Shown piece by piece: positions 1-9,779 of a stretch of DNA of 64,000 nucleotides. The notes beneath the pieces were generated by a model, which saw nothing but the letters and a program-made list of their open reading frames with translations, searched no databases and was not told where the DNA came from. The translations under genes and the position numbers were made by a program. Position 1 is the first letter of the stretch. Every line of letters starts with the position of its first letter. The stretch comes from Isoetes taiwanensis (lineage: Eukaryota > Streptophyta > Lycopodiopsida > Isoetales > Isoetaceae). Location: NCBI GenBank assembly GCA_021234155.1, contig JAJEKV010000405.1, positions 124,001-188,000 of the forward strand, read 5' to 3'.

Positions 1-152
1 TTCAATTTCTATGTCTACTTTTGGATGTAAAAATATTATATCCTATGAATATAAATGTTGATCTTAATCATGTTCTCTTGATATATTTTGTCCCCACAAT
101 TATATCATCAATCAAACCAATGCAATAACAAAATAAAGAACTAATCATCAGA
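1..152. other. AT-rich flank before the gypsy fragment
   Basis: AT-rich sequence with no coding signal and no similarity to gypsy gag. The retroelement sequence seems to begin near 150. Either the element is 5'-truncated or its gag was replaced. Confidence 0.4.
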
Positions 153-443
153 GTGCAATCTAATGTGTATGCAGCCAGAGTACCTAGGAATGTTGAGGAA
201 CAAGGACAACATGAGCAAGACCATACACCCGCAAGGCAGTTCCAGCCAAGGAATCTGTACCAAGAGTTCGAAGCACCAACCCTAGAGGAAGAAATATCCC
301 AGATAAGGTCGGACATCCACGAAATAAGAGCCTTGCTGGCAAGAGCAGCGGCAATGGGACCAGACCAGAAACGTCCAACTACGGGAAACACCAGCAGGCC
401 AAGCAGTCAAACCAAAGAAGAGAAGCCAAAGAAGTTCACCTAG
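153..443 (+). pseudogene. Gypsy gag C-terminal fragment (likely)
   Basis: A 96-residue acidic and basic, glutamine-rich segment containing a run like EEEISQIRSDIHEIRALLAR that looks like a short coiled coil. It lies directly upstream of the protease in a different frame. No CCHC zinc knuckle is visible. The gag assignment rests on position, so it is tentative. Confidence 0.45.
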
Positions 444-651
444 CACGGAGTCCTCCAACTCTAGTTCCGACTCCGACTCTGAATCCGAAGAGCAGGATAA
501 CGAGCGACAGGACCGCCGAGAGGGTCCCAACCGTGATAGGGGTAAGGCAGAAATAGACTATCAGAAGAAAGTTGACTCGGCACTAAGCAACGCTGAGAGT
601 CAGTACCAAGTCATTTCGACGACCAGGAAGGCCAAAGCCAAATCTTTCATA

Positions 652-1248
652 ATGTTGATAGATACAGGAAGTACCCATAATTTTGCTTCGCCAAGGATGG
701 TACGGATGTTGAAGCTCAAGCCTTTGAAGTCCAAGCCTAGGTCGGTTGTGTTGGCTAGTGGGGCAATCAGACACACAGCAGGGAAGAGGATCAACTTCAA
801 CATAGACTTGCCAGGAATCAATGTTGCAATGGGAGCTGAAGTGATGAACATCGGCAAGTACGACTTGATCATAGACATGGAATACCTTGGACCAACAGGA
901 GCCGTGATTGATTGTGGAAAGCAGAAAGTAACCTTAACAATGCCAGAGGACAAGGTCATTGAGATAACAGGTAAATAAGTCACCCCAATCATGCAATGCA
1001 TGTCTAGTAAGAAATTACTTAAATGCATAAGGAAGGAGCAAGTGGCCTACGTCTTTAAACTCGAAGTTGACGAGCAAGAGACAGAGGAAGAGAAAGAGGC
1101 CAAAGCATTGAGCAAGTTCCCAAAGCCTATAGCAAAGTTGGTGAAGGAATTCCATGATTTGTTTCATGATGAGATTAAGCAACTTCTACCTTACAGAGGA
1201 GTCGAGTGTGAAATAGCACTTGAGCCGGGAACTAAGCCAACAAGCTAG
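652..1248 (+). pseudogene. Gypsy aspartic protease and linker, broken
   Basis: The reading frame opens with MLIDTGSTHNF. The DTGS is the catalytic aspartate motif of retroelement proteases (gag-pol processing). It continues with a hydrophobic flap-like and core region (YDLIIDMEYL). A TAA at 976 breaks it before the linker (DLFHDEIKQLLPYRGVECEI), which normally leads into reverse transcriptase. A TAG at 1246 replaces a residue just before the conserved APYR motif. Confidence 0.85.
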
Positions 1249-2711
1249 GCGCCCTACAGAGTGTCAACCGAGGAGTTGACGGAATTAAAGAAGCAATTGC
1301 AAGAGTTCCTAGACCTAGGCTTTATAAGACCTAGTGTCTCTCCATTTGGAGCGCCTATACTCTTCGTAAAGAAGAAGGATGAAAGTCTTAGAATGTGCAT
1401 TGACTATCGTCAATTGAACAAGCACACCATCAAGAACAAGTACGCTCTACCTCGATCAAACGATCTGATGGATCAATTGCAGGGAGCGAAGGTCTTTTCC
1501 AAGATAGATTTGAGATCAGGTTATCACCAGATCAGAATCAAGGAAGAGGACATCCATAAGACTGCATTCAGGATGAGATATGGCCATTATGAGTTCACAG
1601 TGATGCCGTTTGGATTGTCCAATGCTCCAGCAACCTTCATGAGGCTCATGAATGATGTTTTCTGAGAGTTCCTAGATGCTTTTATCATAGTTTTCTTCGA
1701 CGACATTCAAGTCTACAGCAAATCCCTAGAGGGGCATGTCCAACACTTGAGAAAAGTACTTGAAAAGTTGAGGAGGCATCAACTTTACGCGAAGCTATCC
1801 AAGTGTCACTTCGCGACGGAAAGAGTGGAATACTTGGGGCATGTAATCACAGTAGAAGGGATCTCCACCGACCCTCCAAAGATTGAAGCAGTAATTGATT
1901 GGCCGGCACCAAAGAACACCCATGAAGTGAGGAGCTTCCTCGGCTTAGCAGGGTATTATAGAAAGTTCGTCAAGAACTTTGCCAAGGTGGCAACACCCTT
2001 GACGGACCTCACCAAAGCAGGAAGGATAAAAGATTGGGCAAGTCATTGGCAAAGCAAGGCCCATGCGGCATTTGAGACGTTGAAGGAAGCTTTGACGATC
2101 GCGCCAGTCCTAGTCTTGCCAGATCCAGCCAAGGATAAGCTCGTGGCAACAGATGCTAGCAGGATAGCAACAGGTGCAGTTCTCATGCAGGAGGAAAGGG
2201 TAGTCGCATATGACTCCAAGAAGATACTGCAGAGCAACGCTACCCGACTCATGATCAAGAGCTTCTGGCCATTGTGAGAGCCTTAAGAATTTGGATACAC
2301 TACTTGTTCGGAAGAAAGTTCCAACTAGATACAGATCACCAAAGTCTCCAGTACATCTTCACACAACCACTCCTGAATCTGAGGCAAAGGAGGTGGATGG
2401 ACTTTCTTGACGAGTATGACTTCGAGATAGTCTACAAGCCAGGCAAGCTAAATGTAGTCGCAGACGCGCTCTCCAGAAAGCCATTGAAGACAAGAACGCA
2501 TTGCAATGCCATATCGACGCTCGCAATTAGTGAGTATGGCAAAAGGATTGAGGAAACATTGCCATCTGATACCGACTTTAAAGAAGTTTGGGCAAGTCTT
2601 TGCAAGGAGGCCAGAACAGATAAGGAAAGGGAGATCTTCAGGCACTATAAGAAGGAGGGTAACTTGCTATACCATAAGAACAAGTTGTGTGTACCAGAAT
2701 CTTTAGGATAA
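1249..2711 (+). pseudogene. Gypsy reverse transcriptase and RNase H, broken
   Basis: RT motifs in order: [35 protein letters not shown] and [15 protein letters not shown]. The catalytic box reads FFDDIQVYS where most copies have Y-x-DD, so the first aromatic is changed. Next come YLGHVITVEGI and VRSFLGLAGYYRKFV. RNase H follows with VLPDPAKDKLVATDAS, then after a frameshift near 2270 LDTDHQSLQYI and NVVADALSRKP. A TGA at 1663 interrupts the palm. The element copied RNA to DNA when active; this copy cannot make a full enzyme. Confidence 0.93.
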
Positions 2712-3562
2712 GGAAGCTAATCCTCCATGATACACACAATAATCCCATAGCAGGGCATGCAGGGTTTATGAAGACATATTTCAAGATCAGAAGCAGTTAC
2801 TTCTGGCCCGGCATGAAGAAGCAGATAGCAAGATACATTAGGGAGTGCCAGTTATGCCAGCAGACAAAGGCGGAGCAACTCCGAATCCCAAGTGCCTTAG
2901 AGCCATTGCCAGTGCCAAATGCGAAATGGGAAGTCATAAGTATGGACTTCATCACAGGACTTCCGAGAACAGCAAGAGGCAAGGATGCACTAATGGTAGT
3001 GGTGGACAAGTTATCCAAGATGGCACACTTTGTGCCATGTAGGACCACAGATACGGCATTGGACACTGCCGTATTGTTCACCAAAGGAATATTTAGACTC
3101 CACGGGATGCCGAAGAAGATAATCTCGGATAGGGATTCTAAATTTATGTGTGCATTCTGGCAGGATTTATTTACCACCATTCAGACGAAGCTCTCTATGA
3201 GCACAGCATACCACCCGCAGACGGATGGTCAGATGGAGCGAACCAATAGGATTATTGAAGATATGCTAAGAAGTTATGTTTGGAAGAAGCAGACTAAGTG
3301 GGATGATTTCATTCACTTAGTAGAGTTCGCCTACAATAGTACCAAGCAGGAGTCATCCCAGATGTCTCTTTTCATGATCAATTATGGGTACCAGTGTCCT
3401 ACCCCAGATACTTGGCACAATCCAGTGTCAAAAGTGGAAGTCTCCCAGCAGATGTTATCGGATATGCAACAGTTGGTAGAGGAGGTAAGAGGATACCTTC
3501 TAGCAGCAAGAAGCAGACAGAAAACCATGGCCGATAAGCACATGACAGTAAGAGAATTTTAG
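2687..3562 (+). pseudogene. Gypsy integrase core, broken at its end
   Basis: An open stretch of about 290 codons. The N-terminal zinc-binding HHCC region is visible (AGHAGFMKTYFKIRSSYFWP, then CQLCQQTK). The DDE core follows: aspartate in ISMDFITGLP, aspartate in ISDRDSKFM, and glutamate in HPQTDGQMERTNRII. It is entered by a frameshift from the RNase H frame near 2700. It ends at a TAG (3560-3562) that falls just before the C-terminal GDxVWLK-like motif. Confidence 0.93.
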
Positions 3563-3967
3563 GTGGGAGACAACGTATGGTTGAAGATCAAGGTGAAGCA
3601 GGCCAAGCTCCGCATCGGCAATTGCAAGAAGCTTGTTCCAAAATGGGCTGGACCTTTCAGGATAACCAAAAGAGTAGGTACCCAATCCTACAAGTTGGAC
3701 CTGCCAGCACATCTCAAAATCCATAGGGTCTTCCATGTAAGTCTTCTAAAAAGGCACACTCCTAATCCGGAGGAAGTATTGGAGACAACTGAGTTACTGG
3801 AAATGACGGACGACCAGCTTGAAATCGTCCCAGAGGTTCTTCTTGATAGGGCCTATAAGAAGACAAGAAGATCCCAATTTCTCCAATACCTAGTGAAATG
3901 GATGCACTTACCAGTGGAAGACGCTACGTGGGTACCACACTCACCCCGGTTTTTGGTCCACTGTTGA
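3563..3967 (+). pseudogene. Gypsy integrase C-terminus with chromodomain
   Basis: In the same frame as the integrase core after one stop codon. It starts with GDNVWLKIK and has KWAGPFRI and HRVFHVSLLKRH, which are typical of the integrase C-terminal domain. The chromodomain follows: LDRAYKKTRRSQFLQYLVKW, then EDATWVPH. The YLVKW-x(5)-EDATW core is the diagnostic aromatic-cage region. In chromoviruses this module is thought to target integration by reading histone marks. The end of the domain is frayed, probably by a small indel. Confidence 0.9.
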
Positions 3968-4099
3968 AAACATCAGTTTTGGTAGGTCTACATGTCCTGT
4001 TTTCAAAGAATCCTACATGTGGATTTGTGAAGGTATGGTTTTGTTCGATAATGGTGTTCTTTTTTCAGTGGACTAAAACATCCACTGTTGTTTTGTAGT

Positions 4100-4640
4100 T
4101 TCTTCTATTGTGACATGTCATTTTATAATACAATCCACTGTAGGAAAGAGTACTTGAATTTCTACATGTCTAATAATTCTATTGTCACATGTCTTTATAG
4201 ATGTAGGAAAGAATATTTGATTCTCTACATGTCCTATACTTCCATTCACATGTGACAGAGTACTTTATTTGCTAAGGCATTGTAGGAAAGAATACATGAA
4301 TTACGACATGTGTAATACTTCTATTGTCACATGTCTTTATAGAAGTCAGAAAGAATACTTGATTCTCTACATGTCATATGCTTCCATGTCACATGTCTTT
4401 ATAGTAGTAGGGGACAGTACTTTTATTTGCTAAGGCATTGTAGGAAAGAATACATGAATTACGACATGTGTAATACTTCTATTCTCACATGTCTTTATAG
4501 AAGTAGGAAAAGAGTACTTGATTCTCTACATGTCCTATCCTTCCATATCACGGTCTTTATAGTGGTAGGGGCAGTACTTGATTTGCTACATGTGATGCGC
4601 ACCCGATCACATGTTCTTATACTAGTATTCCATGTAACAC
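4100..4640 (+). repeat. Nested ~62-bp / ~158-bp tandem repeat
   Basis: A GTAGGAAAGAGTACTTGATT-like monomer alternates with ACATGTCTTTATAGAAGTAG. Two longer units match closely: GCTAAGGCATTGTAGGAAAG occurs at 4271 and 4429, a 158-bp period. Within each unit a roughly 60-bp submonomer is repeated with variation. It lies between the chromodomain end and the 19-bp minisatellite, so it may belong to the 3' LTR of the gypsy element. No coding potential. Confidence 0.8.
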
Positions 4641-4694
4641 AAGTTACTTCAACTACTTCAATTACTTAACACCTATTTTTGCATAAGCGTGGCA

Positions 4695-5552
4695 CCAACA
4701 TGCCAAGGTGGCTCTAACATGCCACCTAGGCTCAAACATGCCAAGGTGCCTCCAACATGCCACCTAGGCTCCAACATGCCACCTATGCTCCAACTTGCCA
4801 AGGGTGCTTCAAATATGCCACGTGGGCTCCAACATGCCACCTAGGCTCCAACATTCCTAGGTGGCTCAAACATGCCACATAGGCTCCAACATGCCAAGGT
4901 GGCTCAAACATGCCACCTAGGCTCCCAACATGCTACCTAGGCTCAAACATGCCGGGTGGCTCAAACATGCCAAGGTGGGCTCAAACATGCCACCTAGGCT
5001 CCAACATGCCACCCTAGGCTCAAACATGCCAAGGTGGCTCAAATGCCAATGGGCTCCACCATGCCACCTAGCCTCCAACATGCCAAGGTGGCTCACAACA
5101 TGCCACCTACGCTTAAATATGCCAAGTTGGCTCAAACATGCCACCTAGGCTCCAACATGCCACCGTGGCTCTAACATGCCACCTAGGCTCAAACATGCCA
5201 CGTGGGCTCCAACATGCCACGTGCCAAGGTGGCTCCAACATGCCACCTAGGCTCCAACATGCTCAAACATGCCACGCGGGCTCTAACATGCCACCTATGC
5301 TCCAACTTGCCAAGGTGGCTCAAACATGCCACGTGGGCTCCAACATGCCAAGGTGGCTCAAGCATGCCACACAGGCTCCAACATGCCACCTAGGCTCTAA
5401 CATGGCAAGGTGGCTCAAACATGCCATGTGGTCTCCAACATGCCACCTAGGCTCCAACATGCCAAGGTGGCTCCAACATGCCAAGGTGGCTCAAACATGC
5501 CACCTAGGCTCCAACATGCTCAAACATGCCAAGGTGGCTCAAACATGCCACG
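4695..5552 (+). repeat. 19-bp minisatellite array, + orientation
   Basis: About 45 monomers of 19 bp built as CTCMAACATG plus a 9-bp core. The core takes three main forms: CCACCTAGG, CCAAGGTGG and CCACGTGGG. The first two are near reverse complements of each other, so neighbouring monomers can pair. Length varies slightly by indels. Long open frames occur on both strands because the monomers contain no stop; they are artefacts. Confidence 0.95.
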
Positions 5553-7960
5553 TTGACTACAAGTGTGTAGTAAACGACCTACTTTGGCGTTTCTTGGAGA
5601 GGGGGTGGTCTTCTGACCACGAAACTTGGTCCCCTAGGTAATGGGGATGTTTACGGTCCATTGGCGGAGCCAGTTCTGGGTTCGAAGTGGGGTCCAGCGG
5701 GTCCCTCGACCCCGGCTTGGACTAGCCTGCGAGAACAAGATACTTGGGGTTCACCCTGAGGCCCTGGTAGAAGATTGAAGTGAGAGTAGCAGCACTAGGA
5801 CTGCTAGGTGGTATACATGTGACCACGGAGAAGCAAAGCTAGCTCCACTACCTAGTAGGATGTTACCGACCGGTGGTCTCCTGGAAGGGGGTTGGCTTTC
5901 GAAGCTTCGTCTCATGCCTCTACTTGTGCTTCTATTGCCGGTGCATTTTCTCTTGCGTGCAGCGTCATGCTGCACATCCTGCCAAGATTTCACCTTTTCG
6001 AGACCGAATTTTTATCTGTGCTTTTCTTTGTGTTTATGCTCGAAATTCATAATTAATGCATGGGGCAGGGAAAAATCCTGGTTTTCAGCCAGCTGGCTTG
6101 CCAAGTGGCCCGAGTATAGGAAAATCCCGGTATTCCGGATGAGTTTTAGACCCTCGATTTTTATTGGGATGGCCACCGTTGGCCTTGTGGGTTTAGACCA
6201 CGTTTTTCGATTTTGGGGCATGGAGGAGGCCCCAGTTGGCGATCCGGACGCCCGCCACGTCGTCCGAATCGGGCGAAATTACCCTAGGGGACAAGTTCCA
6301 CTACCGAGTTTTCCCTGGGGATCAATCACTTACCCCTCACTAGGAGGTATTCAAAGATCCACCTCCATGCCAATTGACTACAAGTGTGTAGTAAAGCGAC
6401 CTACTTTGGCGTTTCTTGGAGAGGGGGGTGGTCTTCTGCCCCTAAACTTGGTCCCCTAGGTAATGGGGATGTTCCGGTCCATTGGTGAGCCGTTTCTCGG
6501 TTCCGGAGTGGGGGTCCAACTTCGTCACCCCGGCTTGGATTAGCCTGCAAGAATAAGATACTTGGGGTTCACCCCGAGGCCCGGTAGAAGATTGAAGTGA
6601 CAATAGGAGCACTAGGACTGCTAGGTGGTATACATGTGACCACGGAGAAGAAAAGCTAGCTCCACCGCTTTAGTAGGGCGTTCACCGACCGGTGGCCTCC
6701 AAAAGGGATTGGCTCGGAAGCTCGTCTCATGCCCTGCTTGTGCTTCTATTGCCGGTGCATTTTTTCTCTTGCGTGTGCAGCGTCATGTTGCATATCCCGC
6801 CAAGATTTCATCTTTTTCGAGACCCGGATTTTTATCCGTTTTTTTTTGTGTTTATGGTCCGGAAATTCATAATTAATGCATGGGCGGGGAAAATCCTGAT
6901 TTTCAGCCAGCTGGCTTTTGCCAAGTGGTCATGAGCATACAGGAAAATCCCCGTATTTTCGGGGTGAGCTTTAGACCCTCGATTTTTGATTGGGATGGCC
7001 ACCGCTATTGGCCCCGACATGTGGTTTAGACCACATTTTCGATTTTGGGGCATGGAGGAGGGCCCCGGATTGGCGATCCGACCTCTCCACATCGTCCGGG
7101 CGCCCGAAATTACCCTAGAGGACAAGTTCCACTACCGGTTTTTCCCGTGGGATCAATCACTTACCCCCACTAGGAGGTATGGCAAAGATCCACCTCCATG
7201 CCAATTGACTACAAGTGTGTAGTAAATCCACCTACTTTGGCGTTTCTTGAGAGGGGTGGTCCGGGCCCACTAAACTTGGTCCCCAGGTAATGGGGATGTT
7301 CCGGTCCATTGGCTGAGCCGGTTTCCGCTCCTGTGGGGGTCCAGCCCGTCCTCAGCCCCCCAGCTTGGACTAGCCTCGAGAACAAGATACTTGGGGTTCA
7401 CCCCGAGGCCCTGGTAGAAGATTGAAGTGAGAATAGCAGCACTAGGGACTGCTAGGTGGTATACATGTGACCACGGAGAAGCAAAGCTAGCTCCACTACC
7501 TAGTAGGACGCATCACCCAGTGGTCTCCGGGAAGGGGTTGGCTGGAAGCTCGTCTCATGCCTCTGCTTGTGCTTCTATTGCGGTGCATTTTTTTTCTTGC
7601 AGTGCAGCGCCATGCCGCACATCCCGCCAAGATTTCACCTTTTTTCGAGACCCGATTTTTATACGTGGCTTTTCTTTGTGTTTATGATCCGGAAATTCAT
7701 GATTAATGCATGGGGGCGGGGAAAAATCATGGGTTTCAGCCAGCTGGCTTGCCAAGTGGCCCCCCGAAAGGGGAAAATCCCCGGTATTTCCGGGTGAGCT
7801 TTTAGACCCTCGATTTTTATTGGGATGGCCACCGCTGGTTTCCCCATTGGGGTTTAGACCACGTTTTTGATTTTGGGGCATGGAGGAGGCCCGGATTGGC
7901 GATCCGACCTCTCCATGTCATCTGGAATGCCAAATTACCCTAGGGGACAAGTTCCACGGC
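5553..7960 (+). repeat. ~826-bp tandem repeat, almost three units
   Basis: TTGACTACAAGTGTGTAGTA begins units at 5553, 6374 and 7205 (spacings 821 and 831). Each unit runs through GGTCCCC and GGTAATGGGGATGTTC, a GATACTTGGGGTTCACCC stretch, a TTAATGCATGGG stretch and a GACAAGTTCCAC end. The third unit is cut off near 7960, where the ~310-bp repeat begins. Stops fill all frames. A diverged single copy is present at 23.2-23.7 kb. Confidence 0.92.
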
Positions 7961-7969
7961 CCTCTTGAT

Positions 7970-8810
7970 CGAGGAGCATCCCTGAATGTAAATCCTACCA
8001 AACCCTAGGGTTTGGTAGGGTTTACATCTCGAAGGCGTCCAAGGCGGAGACTAACACATCCAAACTTTTCATGGAGTTTCTGTGTATGCTCGGGGACCAT
8101 GCCCGAGATGGGGTCAATCCCCCTCAAGACATGCTTTTGCACTCCCCTTCACCGAAAGGGGCTTGTGAAGGGGAGTCTCCAAAGGTATGTCAGACGACGA
8201 AATTTTGGCCTGCCTCCCGGTGCCATGAGGGTAATCCAAAGACGGGTATTCCACGCCGGACCGGGCCCCTCGGGTCATCTGAGCATCGAGAATGTAAACC
8301 CCTATCAAACCCTAGGGTTTGCTAGGGTTTACATCTCGAAAGGCCAAGGAGACTCACACATCCAAACTTTGCATGGAGTTCTCTCGTATGCCTCGGGACC
8401 ATGCGGGAGATGGGGTCGAATCCCCTGCAACAAAGCATGCTTTTCCGCACACCCCTTCACCGGAAAGGGGCTTGTGAAGGGGAGTCTCCGAAAGGTATGT
8501 CAGACCGAAATTTGGCTCTGTCTCCCAAGTGCCATGAGGGTAATCCAAAGACGGGTATTCCACATCGGGATCCTCGGGCCCCCGGGTCATCGGAGCATCC
8601 CAGAATGTAAACCCTATCAAACCCTAGGGTTTGCTAGGTTTACATCTCGAGGCCAAGACCAGGGAGACTCACACATCCTAAACTTTGCATGGAGTTCTCT
8701 GTGGTATGCTGCTCGGGGACCATGCCTCGAGATGGGGTCAATCCCCCAAGCAACATGTTGATCAGACTCCCCTTCACGGAAAGGGGCTTGTGAGTTCTCC
8801 AAGAGCCTTC
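7970..8810 (+). repeat. ~310-bp tandem repeat with telobox palindromes
   Basis: Nearly three units, marked by AAACCCTAGGGTTTG at 8000, 8307 and 8619 (spacings 307 and 312). Each unit opens with a ~42-bp near-perfect palindrome (7986-8027, 8292-8334, 8605-8645) centred on AAACCCTAGGGTTT, that is, two plant telobox motifs head to head. A second inverted repeat, ACTCCCCTTCAC with GTGAAGGGGAGT, lies 8141-8152 / 8165-8176. It recurs in unit 2 near 8450-8485 and partly in unit 3 near 8767. No coding function is supported. Confidence 0.92.
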
Positions 8811-9014
8811 TATTCTATCCCTTGCCAAACTCCTCTACAAAAATTTCAAAGGTTATCATATTTCTTGCATAAAGTCCTAGTCACGCCACCACCATCTAGC
8901 CATGTCACCCAAAATTTGCCAACATCACCCAATGAAAAGACCAAAGATGGACATCTTTTCATTTTGGCCTAGTCAAAAGTTGGCCTTGCTTACTTGACAT
9001 GCCATGTCACCACT
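8811..9014. other. Spacer between satellite arrays
   Basis: About 200 bp of unique-looking sequence between the ~310-bp repeat and the inverted minisatellite. No open frame or motif recognised. Confidence 0.4.
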
Positions 9015-9776
9015 TGGAGTGCCTAGGTGGCATGCTTGAGCCTAGGTGGCATGCCCGAGCCACCTTGCATGTTGGAACCTAGGTGGCATGTTGGAGCCCA
9101 CGTGGCATATGGAGCCACATTGACATGTTTGAGCCTAGGTGGCATGTTAGAGCTTAGGTGGCATGTTTGAGCCACCTTGGCATGTTAGAGCCCACGTGGC
9201 ATGTTAGAGCCCACGTGGCATGCGTTGGAGTCCACGTGGCATGTTTGAGCCACCTTGGCATGTTGGAACCTAGGTGGCATGTTGGAGCCCACGTGGCATG
9301 TTTGAGCCACCTTGTCATGCCGGAGCCTAGGTGGCATGTCCGAGCCACCTTGGCATGTTGGAGCCCACATAGCATGTTTGAGCCAACTGGCATGTTGGAG
9401 CCCGCTGCATGTTTGAGCCACCTTGGCATGTTTGAGCCACCTTGGCATGTTTGAGCCACCTTAGATGTTTGAGCCACCGCGGCATGTTTGAGCCTAGGTG
9501 GCATGTTGGTGCCTAGGTGGCATGTTCGAGCCACCTTGGCATGTTGGAGCCTAGGTTGCATGTTGGAGCCTCGCGTGGCATGTTTGAGCCACCTTGGCAT
9601 GTTTGGGGCCGTGAGTGGCATCATGGCATGTTGGAGCCTGCGTGGCATGTTGGGAGCCCACGGCATGTTTGAGCCACCGGCATGTTGGAGCCTAGGTGGC
9701 ATGTTGGAGCCCACATGGCATGTTTGAGCTACCTTGGCATGTTTGAGCCTAGGTGGCATGTTGGTGCCTAGGTGGG
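9015..9776 (-). repeat. 19-bp minisatellite array, inverted orientation
   Basis: About 40 monomers of the same 19-bp unit as at 4.7-5.55 kb, here on the opposite strand (GCCACCTTGGCATGTTTGAG and variants). Together the two arrays bracket a 3.4-kb segment as very long imperfect inverted repeats. Confidence 0.95.
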
Positions 9777-9779
9777 GAG

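Larger units (their letters stand above)
153..3967 (+). mobile_element. Ty3/gypsy chromovirus, 5'-truncated and decayed
   Basis: Domains follow gypsy order: gag tail, aspartic protease, reverse transcriptase, RNase H, integrase, chromodomain. A C-terminal chromodomain places it among the chromoviruses, which in plants tend to integrate in heterochromatin (known for the family). The protease-to-RNase H part stays mostly in one frame but has in-frame stops near 976, 1246 and 1663. Frame changes fall near 2270 and 2700, and another stop lies at 3560. No LTR pair, primer site or full gag is visible; the 5' part is lost or outside the window. It cannot be autonomous. Confidence 0.95.

Noticed and set aside
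4695-5552. CRISPR-like repeat spacing
   Set aside because: Monomers are contiguous, with no unique spacers, and this is a plant nuclear sequence.
5138-5641. Open frames of 60-200 codons in the minisatellite arrays, also at 9154-9759
   Set aside because: The 19-bp monomer has no stop in several frames on both strands, so long frames arise mechanically. Products are low-complexity repeats in overlapping frames with no start context.
8000-8650. Interstitial telomere
   Set aside because: Only single AAACCCT/AGGGTTT pairs in a palindrome, no run of telomere repeats.
8012-8761. A 249-codon frame across the ~310-bp repeats
   Set aside because: It spans three repeat units with overlapping frames on the other strand of similar length, and shows no domain or codon bias.
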